A DNA stretch of 64,000 bases from Bacillota bacterium (lineage in GTDB: Bacteria > Bacillota > Clostridia > UBA1381). The notes below the pieces were generated by a model. It saw only the letters and a program-made list of their open reading frames with translations. It was not told the DNA's origin and searched no databases. A program made the translations under genes and the position numbers. The stretch is from the NCBI GenBank assembly GCA_029007725.1, contig JAQXIJ010000059.1, positions 1 through 64,000 on the forward strand, read 5' to 3'. Positions 1-7,554 of the stretch are shown piece by piece (position 1 is the stretch's first letter; the number at the start of each line of letters is the position of its first letter).

Positions 1-10
1 ATCGGTTTAA

Positions 11-316
11 TCATATGCACAAGGGCGTCAAGTCCTGCCACAGGGTGTTTTTCACGACTTTCTCTGCAAGCAGTTTGCAAAGTGAGCGAATTTCGGCTTC
101 AAGTTCACGCTGACGCTTGTCGCTGCGATTTTGCCTGTCGGTTGCGCTGGGTTGAAAGCCTGCGCGCTTTATCCAGGATTTAATGGTATTTATGCAGATA
201 CCAAGCTCTGAGGCAACCTCTTTGGAGGGGCGTCCTTGTTCGGTAACCATTTTAACAGCGCCAGCCTTGAATGCCTCATAATAACGAGGCGTTATTGTTC
301 CTTTTTTGATTGACAT
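11..316 (-). CDS. IS3-family transposase OrfA (helix-turn-helix subunit), element cut by window start
   Basis: This is a small DNA-binding protein of about 101 residues resembling the OrfA/Tnp_1 subunit of IS3-type elements. It begins MSIKKGTITPRYYEAFK and has a helix-turn-helix around GRPSKEVASELGICINTIKSW, followed by a short charged region (RELEAEIRSL) where IS3 OrfA proteins carry a leucine zipper. I chose the ATG at 316 because AGGAG lies at 325-329; an upstream in-frame ATG at 361 has no such site. The C-terminus (VVKNTLWQDLTPLCI) does not look like the usual OrfA ending, so it may be frameshifted or lead into OrfB, which would lie before base 1. OrfB and the far terminal repeat are not in the window. 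The family assignment is inferred from the HTH pattern. Confidence 0.7.
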   Translation of the reverse strand: MSIKKGTITPRYYEAFKAGAVKMVTEQGRPSKEVASELGICINTIKSWIKRAGFQPSATDRQNRSDKRQRELEAEIRSLCKLLAEKVVKNTLWQDLTPLCI

Positions 317-623
317 GAAAATTTCTCCTGTGATTTTGGATTTGTTTTTTGTCCGTTCCATTATATCACTCTTAGACAGGGTAATCTATTCGGGAGCAAG
401 CGAGGGCGATTTGAATTTGCCCGAAAGCTTAATGCGCACGCTTGTCATCAATGACCGGGCAGGGATGTATAGTGAAAAAAGAGGGGCGGTACATCCGCCA
501 CATAAATTGTATCACATGCATAAATAATTTTGACAACAGTTTGACAACATTGTGAACGCATATAACCTTGTAAAATGCCTCAAAATGCAGTAAAATGGCA
601 AGACTAAAAAGTGGAAGTGGAAT
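317..623. other. Non-coding flank between IS3-type gene and tRNA-Trp
   Basis: No convincing gene is present. A TATAAT on the minus strand (360-365) could be the -10 of the transposase gene, but its -35 is poor. A GGCGG/CCGCC hairpin lies at 485-499 without a T-run. A direct repeat of TTTGACAACA (529-538 and 540-549, period 11) lies further on. The end of the IS could not be located because only one side of the element is visible. Confidence 0.4.
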
Positions 624-662
624 AAAAAAGCCCCCAAACCCGCATTTTGGCTAAGTTTGAGG
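624..662 (-). terminator. Rho-independent terminator of tRNA-Trp
   Basis: Read on the minus strand, CCTCAAAC (655-662) pairs with GTTTGGGG (632-639) with one G-U pair, and a run of six T follows (624-629). It lies just downstream of the tRNA-Trp gene. Confidence 0.75.
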
Positions 663-673
663 ACAATTTCTAA

Positions 674-749
674 TGGCAGGGGTACAAGGACTCGAACCTT
701 GGGCACATGGTTTTGGAGACCATTGCTCTACCAACTGAGCTACACCCCT
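674..749 (-). tRNA. tRNA-Trp (anticodon CCA)
   Basis: The minus strand folds as a complete 76-nt cloverleaf. The acceptor AGGGGTG pairs with TACCCCT, the D-arm has AGTTGGTAGA, the anticodon stem ATGGT/ACCAT encloses loop CTCCAAA (anticodon CCA), and the T-arm has TTCGAGT. The 3' CCA is encoded (674-676). Confidence 0.97.
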
Positions 750-767
750 AAAATTAAATACTTAAAT

Positions 768-796
768 AGTTTAGCATATAAAACCAGATATGTCAA
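768..796 (-). promoter_or_regulatory. Sigma-A promoter of tRNA-Trp
   Basis: On the minus strand TTGACA (791-796) and TAAACT (768-773) are separated by 17 bp, placing the start just upstream of the tRNA 5' end. Confidence 0.8.
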
Positions 797-878
797 GCAA
801 AATTTTTAATTTAACGAAAAAAATATTGCAGGTTGAATTACGGAGAAAATATTGTTTTATACGATATTCGCTGATTCT

Positions 879-1718
879 TTAATTTAAAATTCCGGTTGCA
901 ACTCTGTCGTTGTTACACAAATCTTTGATAATTCGGACATCTGAAAAAGATTTTTTCATCAATTCGCTGACAGCCGATCCTTGATTATATCCTATTTCTA
1001 AAACGAGCATACCGCCCTTTACCAGAATTTTAGGAGCAATTTTGCAGATGCGTCTGAAAAACATAAGTCCATCACGGCCACCGTCAAGTGCAATATGTGG
1101 TTCAAAGTCTTTGACTTCCTTTTGCAACCCAGTAATAACATCACTTTCTATGTACGGCGGATTTGAAGTTATTATATCGTATTTTCCATGAGGAATTTCC
1201 GCAAGAATATCAATCTTTTCAAAAGCCGAACGATCTTCAAGACCAAGATGTTTGCGGTTTTTTTCAGCGACTGCAAGCGCTTTTTCACTTACGTCAATTC
1301 CTCGTACAAATGCGCGCGGATTAAAATGCGCTATACTTAGCGGAATACAACCCGTTCCCGTGCCGATATCAAGTAGCATAAAACCTTTGTTTTTCATCTT
1401 GCTGAGTACATATTCCACAAGTGTTTCGGTATCAGAACGGGGAATAAGAACATCGGGAGTTACAGCAAAGTCAAGAGACATAAATTCCTGAACTCCGAGA
1501 ATATATTGAAGAGGTTCGCCTGAGATTCGCCTGTTTAAAAGTGCGTCTACCGCCGAAATTTCGATTGCCGATACCGTGCGGTTGTGCTGAAGAACTAAAT
1601 CCATTGCGCTTAATTTAAGCACAAAACGGATAATGCTGTGTGCTTCAAATATAGGATTGTCGCTCCCGTTGTTCCGCAAAGTGACTATAGTTTGTTGTAT
1701 AAGCTCACGAATTACCAT
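879..1718 (-). CDS. prmC: Peptide chain release factor N5-glutamine methyltransferase PrmC (HemK)
   Basis: PrmC methylates the glutamine of the GGQ loop of release factors RF1 and RF2 using S-adenosylmethionine. The 279-residue protein has the family's N-terminal helical domain (about 1-75), the LIPRSDTE motif (about 91-98), SAM-binding LDIGTGTGCIPLS (about 116-128) and catalytic NPPY at 186-189. Length is normal for the family. Its ATG (1718) overlaps the last codons of the upstream DUF1385 gene, with AAGGA just before it, so the two are probably translated from one mRNA. The usual neighbour prfA is not downstream here. Confidence 0.95.
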   Translation of the reverse strand: MVIRELIQQTIVTLRNNGSDNPIFEAHSIIRFVLKLSAMDLVLQHNRTVSAIEISAVDALLNRRISGEPLQYILGVQEFMSLDFAVTPDVLIPRSDTETLVEYVLSKMKNKGFMLLDIGTGTGCIPLSIAHFNPRAFVRGIDVSEKALAVAEKNRKHLGLEDRSAFEKIDILAEIPHGKYDIITSNPPYIESDVITGLQKEVKDFEPHIALDGGRDGLMFFRRICKIAPKILVKGGMLVLEIGYNQGSAVSELMKKSFSDVRIIKDLCNNDRVATGILN

Positions 1719-2707
1719 TTGTCAGATTCCTTGTCCTCTGGTATAACCGCCTTTATCGATGTGATTGCCACTTCTATCTGTGAATCGTCAGGTTCGCGCG
1801 TCGTAAGTCTCTGAAGCCACAGTCCAGGTTTGGTAAGAAACTGTACACATTTCTTTTTGCTTCTTCCGGCAAGCTTAATGATTTCGTACGAAATCCCGGC
1901 AACCATTGGCAAAAGCAAAAGACGTGTTCCCATCCTGAGCAGCATTCGCTGCGCCGCGTTGTATTCCGCACCGTTAAACTTTGGAAGGAGTGCGTACAAA
2001 ATTATGCTGACAATCATAACGAACAGCAGGAAGCTGGTGCCGCATCGCGGGTGAAATCGTGTGTATTTTTTTACATTTTGGACATTGAGATCCTCACCGG
2101 CTTCGTAGCACGCAATCGTTTTGTGTTCTGCACCGTGATATTCAAAAACACGCCGTATGTCCTCCATTTTTGAAACCAGATACATATATGTCAAAAAAAT
2201 TGCCATTTTGACAACCCCTTCGGTAAGACTTATAAACGTTCCGGTATTTGCAGCCGAAGAAAGACCTATTTTTCGTAATATCCACTGCAACCCCTGTGTA
2301 ATTGCGGTAGGAAGAAGTATAAAAAGCGCTATGCTTAACACAAGCGAAAGTGCTATGGAAAAATAAATTACTATATCCTTGATTTTATCGCCAAATTTAT
2401 CTTCAAGCCATCTATCAAATTTGCTTTCCTTTTCATCTTCGGAATCTTCTTCTACATCTACGAAATTTGCTGAAAACATGAGTGCTTTCATACCAACAAC
2501 AAGGCTTTCTATAAAATTAACACAGCCGCGTACGATCGGAAGTCTAAAAAAAGCATTATGTTTTTTTGTCCCGTTATCAATAATTTCACATTCAATTCCC
2601 TTATCCGGCTTTCTGACAGACATTGCGGTTTTGAACGGACCACGCATCATTACACCTTCGATAATTGCCTGGCCGCCTATTGAAGTTATGTGTTTTTCTG
2701 TACTCAT
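1712..2707 (-). CDS. DUF1385 family membrane protein (YqhQ-like)
   Basis: This 331-residue integral membrane protein belongs to DUF1385, whose function is unknown. Seen in the sequence are the N-terminal GGQAIIEGVMMRGP signature, the central YHGAEHKTIACYE block, FHPRCGTSFLLF and several hydrophobic segments (about 110-135, 155-180, 220-240, 265-290). A strong GGAGGTG precedes the ATG at 2707. In Bacillota this family is commonly found next to prmC, as here, where it forms a two-gene unit with prmC. The pairing is suggestive of a shared transcript but does not reveal a role. Confidence 0.9.
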   Translation of the reverse strand: MSTEKHITSIGGQAIIEGVMMRGPFKTAMSVRKPDKGIECEIIDNGTKKHNAFFRLPIVRGCVNFIESLVVGMKALMFSANFVDVEEDSEDEKESKFDRWLEDKFGDKIKDIVIYFSIALSLVLSIALFILLPTAITQGLQWILRKIGLSSAANTGTFISLTEGVVKMAIFLTYMYLVSKMEDIRRVFEYHGAEHKTIACYEAGEDLNVQNVKKYTRFHPRCGTSFLLFVMIVSIILYALLPKFNGAEYNAAQRMLLRMGTRLLLLPMVAGISYEIIKLAGRSKKKCVQFLTKPGLWLQRLTTREPDDSQIEVAITSIKAVIPEDKESDKW

Positions 2708-2725
2708 TCAATTCACCTCCATTTT

Positions 2726-2753
2726 ATTATACAAGAATAACACTTTTTTTTCA
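2726..2753 (-). promoter_or_regulatory. Sigma-A promoter of DUF1385-prmC
   Basis: On the minus strand TTGAAA (2748-2753) and TATAAT (2726-2731) are separated by 16 bp, just upstream of the GGAGGTG site of the DUF1385 gene. Confidence 0.65.
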
Positions 2754-2790
2754 ATAGAAAACGAGAATAATTAAAAAAAGTATTTTCTTT

Positions 2791-2856
2791 TGTCGAACGA
2801 ATTGCAGAAAACAACAACTGTTTTTGACAAAAAATATGCAATGTATCTGCTATAAT
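2791..2856 (+). promoter_or_regulatory. spoIIG-type promoter with two Spo0A boxes
   Basis: TTGACA (2824-2829) and TATAAT (2851-2856) are both perfect hexamers but are 21 bp apart, too far for ordinary sigma-A use. A perfect 0A box TGTCGAA lies at 2791-2797. A second box, TGTCAAA on the minus strand, covers 2823-2829 and overlaps the -35. The Bacillus subtilis spoIIG promoter is known to have an over-long spacer and Spo0A~P sites over the -35. The match in sequence and in downstream genes makes Spo0A control a strong inference. Confidence 0.8.
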
Positions 2857-2890
2857 TGCAGTAAGAGGTTGCGGTGAGGTGGTTTTACTT

Positions 2891-3634
2891 ATGACGGTTT
2901 ACCCAGATGTCCTTTTTTTTATCAATTTTGTGTATGATGCCGAAATTATGCTGGTTATTCTGAAACTGTTCTCAAAAAAAATCCCATTACTGCGGCTCGT
3001 TTTATCCATTTGCCTCGGAGGTCTGTGGAGCACGTGTGTTTTTGTCCCTTATTTCAGACTGCTCTATCTGCCTCCGATGAGGTTGCTGGTGCCGCTTGCG
3101 ATGACGGCTGTAGTGTTTTTTCCATGTGAAAAGAGCGAGCTTTTTAAAGCTTGGGCGGCATTTTTAGCAATATCATTTGTTTTTGGCGGAGCAGTAAATT
3201 TTTTTAAGTTAAATGTCGCCGGCGGTGCGATGCTTCTTCTACCGCTGTATATATGTATTGTTATTTTAAGAGGCACTTTAAAAAAAAGACATTTTGAGAC
3301 CGTCATAGTATACAGAGGAAAGAGCGTTTCAGTAAAGGGTTTCTGGGACAGCGGAAACACTGCGTCATATATGGGACATCCACTCATTTTGGCTAGCTCA
3401 GACGTATTTTGCAGACTTTTTGGAGAACATTTTATGATAGAAAGCATCTCAGAATGGGTAGAGGCAAAGGATATACGTTTTGTTCCATACAAATCTCTTG
3501 GCGGTGCTGGAATAATAACCGGAATAAAAGCAGATTATGTAATTATCAATAAAAAAATTTATTATGATGTAATAGTGGGATGCTGCGGTGATAAGTTATC
3601 CGAAGAAGTTATCCTTAACGGAAGCATGATGTAG
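2891..3634 (+). CDS. spoIIGA: Sigma-E processing peptidase SpoIIGA
   Basis: SpoIIGA is the mother-cell septum aspartic protease that cleaves the pro-sequence of sigma-E during sporulation. The N-terminal half (to about residue 130) is a series of hydrophobic segments. The soluble C-terminal part carries the catalytic aspartate in FWDSGN (D at about residue 153). Length (about 247) is somewhat shorter than the Bacillus protein. I prefer the ATG at 2891, eight bases after GAGGTGG; a GTG at 2879 would overlap that ribosome binding site. It lies immediately before sigE, the conserved spoIIG operon order. Confidence 0.93.
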   Translation: MTVYPDVLFFINFVYDAEIMLVILKLFSKKIPLLRLVLSICLGGLWSTCVFVPYFRLLYLPPMRLLVPLAMTAVVFFPCEKSELFKAWAAFLAISFVFGGAVNFFKLNVAGGAMLLLPLYICIVILRGTLKKRHFETVIVYRGKSVSVKGFWDSGNTASYMGHPLILASSDVFCRLFGEHFMIESISEWVEAKDIRFVPYKSLGGAGIITGIKADYVIINKKIYYDVIVGCCGDKLSEEVILNGSMM

Positions 3635-3650
3635 AAAGGAAATCTGTGCA

Positions 3651-4352
3651 ATGCTGACTCTGATTAACAACTTGAAGGAAAAAATTGCGAGTATCTGTAC
3701 CTCTGAGGAGGTGTTATACATCGGCGGTCAGGATGTGCTTCCGCCACCACTTGAAAAAGAAGAGGAAGAAAGGCTGTTGAAGCATATTTGTGACAGCTGT
3801 GAGGTCAGAACGACTCTGATTGAACATAATCTGCGCTTGGTTGTATATATTGCAAGAAAGTTTGAAAATACCGGAATAAATGTTGAGGATTTAATCTCAA
3901 TCGGCACAATTGGTCTTATAAAAGCTATAAACACCTTCAAACCTGATAAAAATATCAAGCTCGCTACATACGCTTCGCGATGCATCGAAAACGAAATTCT
4001 GATGTTTCTGCGAAAAAATCAAAATGCGCGTGCGGAGGTCTCAATTGATGAACCGCTTAATGTGGATTGGGATGGGAATGAACTTCTGCTTTCTGACATA
4101 CTGGGAACTGATAACGACGTTACATATCAAAATATTGAAAAAGAGGTCGACATCAAGCTGCTTTCAATTGCCATGCAGAAACTTACAAATCGCGAGAAGC
4201 AGATTATGGAACTTCGCTTCGGGCTTATGGGAAAAAAAGAAAAAACTCAAAAAGAGGTTGCCGATATGCTCGGAATATCTCAGTCATATATTTCAAGGCT
4301 CGAAAAAAGAATAATAAAAAGATTAAAAAAGGAAATAATGAGAATGAATTAG
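3651..4352 (+). CDS. sigE: RNA polymerase sporulation sigma factor SigE (pro-sigma-E)
   Basis: Sigma-E directs early mother-cell transcription after asymmetric division. The 233-residue protein has the N-terminal pro-sequence and the YIGG region (about 24-27) where SpoIIGA cleaves. Region 2 includes [14 protein letters not shown] and [28 protein letters not shown] follows, and region 4 ends with [20 protein letters not shown]. These blocks are near-identical to what I recall of Bacillus SigE. It starts 16 bp after spoIIGA with AAAGGA upstream. In many spore formers sigG follows directly; it does not here. Confidence 0.97.
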   Translation: MLTLINNLKEKIASICTSEEVLYIGGQDVLPPPLEKEEEERLLKHICDSCEVRTTLIEHNLRLVVYIARKFENTGINVEDLISIGTIGLIKAINTFKPDKNIKLATYASRCIENEILMFLRKNQNARAEVSIDEPLNVDWDGNELLLSDILGTDNDVTYQNIEKEVDIKLLSIAMQKLTNREKQIMELRFGLMGKKEKTQKEVADMLGISQSYISRLEKRIIKRLKKEIMRMN

Positions 4353-4393
4353 CAAAAATCTGATAAACTAAGCTTTGAAAGGAATGATTCATT

Positions 4394-4831
4394 TTGGACA
4401 AAAAAGACTATAAAAAGCTTGTTGACAGGAAAAGCCCTGCGTCGAAGCTTTTTACCGACTGCATAAAAGCGTTTTTGTTCGGAGGCGCAATCTGCACAAT
4501 AGGAGAACTGTTTCAAAAGCTATACGAGCCTTTGGGAATGACCAAGGAAATTACCGGTGGAGCTGTTTCGGCAACAATGGTGTTTTTAGGTGTGTTGCTT
4601 ACCGGGCTTAATATTTATCCCAAACTTGCAAAGCACGCAGGTGCAGGAACAATAGTTCCGATCACCGGTTTTGCAAATTCTGTCGCATCCCCGGCAATTG
4701 AGGCTAGAACCGAAGGATTGGTAATGGGAGTCGGAGCAAAGCTGTTTACGATAGCCGGTCCCGTAATAGTCTATGCTGTGGTTGCGTCTTTTGCAGCAGG
4801 ATTATGGTACTGGATGCTTTCACTCATGTGA
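4394..4831 (+). CDS. spoVAC: Stage V sporulation protein AC (SpoVAC)
   Basis: SpoVAC is an inner spore-membrane protein of the SpoVA channel involved in dipicolinic acid movement and germination. The 145-residue sequence has the family's SPASKLFTDCIKAFLFGGAIC start, hydrophobic segments at about 25-45, 55-75 and 115-140, and the central HAGAGTIVPITGFANS block. Translation starts at TTG 4394 behind AAAGGA; the nearby ATG at 4384 is out of frame. No spoVAD or spoVAE neighbour is present. The 3' end overlaps the convergent DUF4830 gene by 12 bp. Confidence 0.9.
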   Translation: MDKKDYKKLVDRKSPASKLFTDCIKAFLFGGAICTIGELFQKLYEPLGMTKEITGGAVSATMVFLGVLLTGLNIYPKLAKHAGAGTIVPITGFANSVASPAIEARTEGLVMGVGAKLFTIAGPVIVYAVVASFAAGLWYWMLSLM

Positions 4832-5236
4832 TTCGTCGGTTGCATTGAATATCAGCGACTGCATAAATCCGTCAAGCTCAACGCTCATTATATCTCCTGC
4901 AACCGGCATATCTTTGACGCAAATAACGTTTGCGCGTACACCGTAGCGGCGTCCGGGATAATTTAAAACAGTATATGTATAGCGTATACCGCGCTTGCCG
5001 CGGTACGGATCAAGGTCAAGACCTGCCTCTATCTGAAGCTTGTTGTAGTCTGAGTAAACGGCATCAAATTCGCGCGGAATCATTATAAATTCCGTTTCAA
5101 TCGCATCGGGACTCACACGCCAGCCATAGGATTCCAGAAATTTCTGATTTATGCTGTCGGAGCTGCTTGAAAACAGTATAAAACCTACAGCAATTATAAG
5201 AATTATCAGTAAAGTCAGCAAATACATTTTTTTCAT
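4820..5236 (-). CDS. DUF4830 domain protein, membrane-anchored
   Basis: This 138-residue protein has one N-terminal hydrophobic segment (about 4-22, MYLLTLLIILIIAVGFILF), suggesting a membrane anchor or uncleaved signal. The extracytoplasmic domain has the DUF4830 pattern: FLESYGWRVSP, then IPREFDAVYSDYNKLQ, LDPYRGKRGIRYTYTVLNYPG and a GDIMSVELDGFM end. The ATG at 5236 is chosen because GAGGTG precedes it. A longer frame to 5452 has no ribosome binding site and encodes an implausible AT-rich extension. Function is unknown. Confidence 0.85.
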   Translation of the reverse strand: MKKMYLLTLLIILIIAVGFILFSSSSDSINQKFLESYGWRVSPDAIETEFIMIPREFDAVYSDYNKLQIEAGLDLDPYRGKRGIRYTYTVLNYPGRRYGVRANVICVKDMPVAGDIMSVELDGFMQSLIFNATDESHE

Positions 5237-5341
5237 ATAACACCTCGTCAGATTATATTTAATTTTATTTATAAAACTGCGCAATATTACCGATATGAAA
5301 AAAATTATTAAAAAATTATTATAAGAAAGGATTGTAAAAAA

Positions 5342-5551
5342 ATGGACATAATAGACAATGTAGCGCTTACACTTCTTATTATAGGAGGAATAAACTGGGG
5401 GAGTGTAGGAATTTTTAAATTTGATATAGTATCCGCCATTTTCGGGGGACAAACATCAGTGCTCTCAAGAATAATATTTACGCTTGTAGGCATTGCGGCA
5501 CTTTGGAGCATCGGGATTTTGTTCAAGGATAAAAAGCCTACTGTGAACTGA
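5342..5551 (+). CDS. DUF378 family small membrane protein
   Basis: A 69-residue protein with two transmembrane segments (about 6-24 and 43-62). It has the DUF378 signature LTLLIIGGINWGSVGIFKFD and a second block around LSRIIFTLVGIAALW. The family is widespread in bacteria and its function is not known. GAAAGGA lies upstream of the ATG. A 14-bp terminator hairpin begins directly at the stop codon. Before the IS256 insertion this gene was convergent with smpB. Confidence 0.88.
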   Translation: MDIIDNVALTLLIIGGINWGSVGIFKFDIVSAIFGGQTSVLSRIIFTLVGIAALWSIGILFKDKKPTVN

Positions 5552-5583
5552 AAAAATCTATCCCATACAGGGATAGATTTTTT
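5551..5583. terminator. Bidirectional terminator after DUF378 gene
   Basis: AAAAAATCTATCCC (5551-5564) and GGGATAGATTTTTT (5570-5583) form a perfect 14-bp stem with loop ATACA and T-runs in both directions. It probably also terminated smpB before the IS256 element separated them. Confidence 0.92.
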
Positions 5584-5598
5584 GATAAGTTAATGTCT

Positions 5599-5607
5599 GC
5601 TGTTGTG
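5599..5607. repeat. Left target-site duplication of IS256-family element
   Basis: GCTGTTGTG directly abuts the left terminal repeat and is repeated exactly at 7093-7101 on the right. Eight or nine bases is the known duplication size for IS256 elements. Confidence 0.9.
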
Positions 5608-5679
5608 AGAGTGTGAGAAGAAGTCTGTAAAATTGATTCCTTCTATGATAGAATAAAAATATCATAGGAGGAATTTTTT

Positions 5680-6903
5680 ATGGCAAAAAGAAGAAGAGAA
5701 AAAATGAGCGAAGGGAAAAAGAATATCATAGCTAGTTTAATTCAGGAATATGACATTAAAACAGCAGAAGATATTCAGGAAGCGTTAAAGGATCTCCTTG
5801 GCGGAACTATCCAGGAAATGATGGAAGCTGAGCTTGACGAACATCTTGGTTACGAAGAATATGAGCGCAGCGATAATACCGATTACAGAAACGGAGTAAA
5901 ACACAAAACTTTACGCAGTTCCTATGGCGAAATACCTATTGATGTCCCTCAGGACCGCGACGGAGATTTTGAACCTCAAATCGTACCAAAACGCAAGAAA
6001 GACATATCAGCAATTGAACAGAAAATCATCGCAATGTCAGCAAAAGGTATGACAACAAGACAGATTTCAGATATTGTTGAGGATATTTATGGATTTGAGG
6101 TAAGTGAAAGTATGGTAACAGCAGTCACTAATAAAATACTTCCTCAAATCGAAGAATGGCAGCAAAGACCATTATCTGCTGTATATCCGATTGTTTTCAT
6201 AGATGCAATACATTTTTCGGTTCGTGATGAACACATCGTTAAAAAGATAGCAGCATACATAATTCTCGGGATAAACGACGAAGGTAAAAAAGAGGTTCTT
6301 AGCATAACAATCGGAGAAAATGAAAGTGCAAAATACTGGCTTGGAGTACTTAATGACCTGAAAAACCGTGGTGTGCAGGATATACTGATTTTATGTGCAG
6401 ATGGTCTTTCTGGCATAAAAGAATCCATAACTGCCGCATTTCCGAACACTGAATATCAGCGTTGTATTGTTCATCAGGTGAGAAATACCTTGAGATATGT
6501 TGCCGAAAAAGATAAAAAAGCGTTTGCAAATGACTTAAAAAGCATATATCACGCACCAAATGAAGAAATCGGATATGAACGTATGCAGGCTGTAACAGAA
6601 AAATGGCAGGACAGATATCCGAATGCCATGAAGCGTTGGGAAGAAAATTGGGATGTAATATCACCAATGTTCAAATTTTCAGCAGATGTGAGAAAGGTTA
6701 TGTACACCACCAATGCGATAGAAAGTCTTAATAGTGCGCTGCGCCGTTTAAACAGTCAACGAAGCGTATTTCCCAGCGACACAGCACTTTTAAAGGCACT
6801 GTATCTGGCATCTTTCGAAGCAACGAAAAAATGGACTATGCCGCTTCGTAACTGGGGTAAGGTGTATGGAGAACTGTCAATCATGTACGACGGCAGACTT
6901 TGA
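5680..6903 (+). CDS. IS256-family transposase (Mutator-like DDE)
   Basis: This full-length 407-residue transposase moves the surrounding element by a copy-out mechanism known for the family. The DDE residues are visible: D175 in VFIDAIHF, D241 in CADGLSG and E348 in TNAIESLN. The family motif CIVHQVRN lies at about 262-269. The N-terminal region has ELDEHLGYEEYER, typical of the DNA-binding part. AGGAGG (5666-5671) precedes the ATG. There are no internal stops or frameshifts, so the protein is probably active. Confidence 0.96.
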   Translation: MAKRRREKMSEGKKNIIASLIQEYDIKTAEDIQEALKDLLGGTIQEMMEAELDEHLGYEEYERSDNTDYRNGVKHKTLRSSYGEIPIDVPQDRDGDFEPQIVPKRKKDISAIEQKIIAMSAKGMTTRQISDIVEDIYGFEVSESMVTAVTNKILPQIEEWQQRPLSAVYPIVFIDAIHFSVRDEHIVKKIAAYIILGINDEGKKEVLSITIGENESAKYWLGVLNDLKNRGVQDILILCADGLSGIKESITAAFPNTEYQRCIVHQVRNTLRYVAEKDKKAFANDLKSIYHAPNEEIGYERMQAVTEKWQDRYPNAMKRWEENWDVISPMFKFSADVRKVMYTTNAIESLNSALRRLNSQRSVFPSDTALLKALYLASFEATKKWTMPLRNWGKVYGELSIMYDGRL

Positions 6904-6940
6904 TAGCACAAATTTTCTGCCAATTGCAAGGGTAAAATGA

Positions 6941-6961
6941 ACGCCCTCAAAACGAGGGCGT
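6941..6961 (+). repeat. Stem-loop after transposase gene
   Basis: ACGCCCTC (6941-6948) pairs with GAGGGCGT (6954-6961) around a five-base loop. No T-run follows, so it is only a possible processing or weak termination site. Confidence 0.5.
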
Positions 6962-6963
6962 CC

Positions 6964-6992
6964 TTGACATGGCAAAAAATCCGTGCTATATT
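6964..6992 (+). promoter_or_regulatory. Outward-facing promoter in IS256 right end
   Basis: TTGACA (6964-6969) and TATATT (6987-6992) are spaced by 17 bp and point out of the element toward the 3' end of smpB, antisense to it. This is a near-consensus sigma-A promoter; activity is inferred. Confidence 0.55.
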
Positions 6993-6999
6993 GCAGTTA

Positions 7000-7031
7000 G
7001 GCAGGAAAGCCTAAATATGGCTATTCCTGCC
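7000..7031 (+). repeat. Strong hairpin downstream of IS256 outward promoter
   Basis: GGCAGGAA plus AGCC (7000-7011) pairs with GGCT (7019-7022) and TTCCTGCC (7024-7031) with one bulged A. It would be the first structure in a transcript from the promoter at 6964-6992. No T-run follows. Confidence 0.55.
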
Positions 7032-7068
7032 CATAAAATTTGAATATTTTATCATAGAAAAATTGAAT

Positions 7069-7554
7069 TTACAGAAAATTTCTCACACTGCCGCTGTTGT
7101 GCTCCTTGAATGCTCGGTCCAAGTTTCGTTTTAAATCACGCTTCTGCAAATCGGCGCGCTTATCATAGAGTTTTTTGCCTTTGCACACGCCCAGCAAAAG
7201 CTTAACCTTTGATCCCTTTAGATAGACCGAGAGCGGTATCAAGGCATATCCTTCTTGCTGAACCTGACCTATGAGCTTTCTAATTTGGCTTTTGTGCAAC
7301 AGTAGCTTTTTGTATCGCAGCGGATCGCGGTTAAAAATGTTACCCTGCTCATAAGGGCTGATATTCATGCCCTTTACATAAACCTCGCTATTGTCAAGCG
7401 AAGCGTATGCGTCTGCGATGTTTACCTTTCCAAGACGTATGGACTTGACTTCCGTTCCGAAAAGCTCGATTCCACATTCTATAGTTTCAGTGACAAAATA
7501 GTCGTGCCTCGCTTTTTTGTTTTGTGCAAGTGTTTTTGTATTTTCCGAGGTCAA
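7069..7554 (-). CDS. smpB: SsrA-binding protein SmpB with IS-derived C-terminus
   Basis: SmpB binds tmRNA and brings it to stalled ribosomes for trans-translation. The 161-residue protein has the beta-barrel core with [28 protein letters not shown], then [12 protein letters not shown] and [24 protein letters not shown]. Start is TTG 7554, eight bases after GGAGG. The last seven codons (GSVRNFL) and the stop are supplied by the right terminal repeat of the IS256 element. Removing the element restores an ending of R-H-stop after ...EHNS (156 residues). The final residues are poorly conserved in the family, so activity may survive. No ssrA gene is adjacent. Confidence 0.95.
   Translation of the reverse strand: MTSENTKTLAQNKKARHDYFVTETIECGIELFGTEVKSIRLGKVNIADAYASLDNSEVYVKGMNISPYEQGNIFNRDPLRYKKLLLHKSQIRKLIGQVQQEGYALIPLSVYLKGSKVKLLLGVCKGKKLYDKRADLQKRDLKRNLDRAFKEHNSGSVRNFL
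7093..7101. repeat. Right target-site duplication of IS256-family element
   Basis: GCTGTTGTG, an exact copy of 5599-5607; on the minus strand it encodes the H-N-S of SmpB. Confidence 0.9.

Larger units (their letters stand above)
5608..7092 (+). mobile_element. Complete IS256-family insertion sequence (1485 bp)
   Basis: The element has an intact transposase, imperfect terminal inverted repeats of about 40 bp (5608-5649 and 7051-7092) sharing GTGTGAGAA, TCTGTAAA and TCTATGAT in order, and a perfect 9-bp target duplication. Insertion was into the extreme 3' end of smpB, so the right terminal repeat now encodes the last seven SmpB residues. The exact repeat of the target bases suggests a fairly recent event. 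An inverted repeat TATGATA/TATCATA (5644-5666) sits just before the transposase ribosome binding site. Confidence 0.93.

Noticed and set aside
485-499. GGCGG/CCGCC hairpin as a terminator or IS end
   Set aside because: The stem is only 5 bp, there is no T-run, and no matching repeat can be checked because the element runs off the window.
4353-4393. Sigma-G promoter for spoVAC
   Set aside because: The short gap after sigE lacks a convincing sigma-G -35/-10 pair; spoVAC may be read through from sigE or from a site I cannot recognise.
5237-5452. 72-residue N-terminal extension of the DUF4830 protein
   Set aside because: No ribosome site, AT-rich sequence, and GAGGTG sits before ATG 5236.
5552-7068. 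ssrA (tmRNA) gene beside smpB
   Set aside because: No tmRNA 5' end (GGGGACGTT-like) or alanine-tRNA-like 3' end was seen near smpB on either strand.
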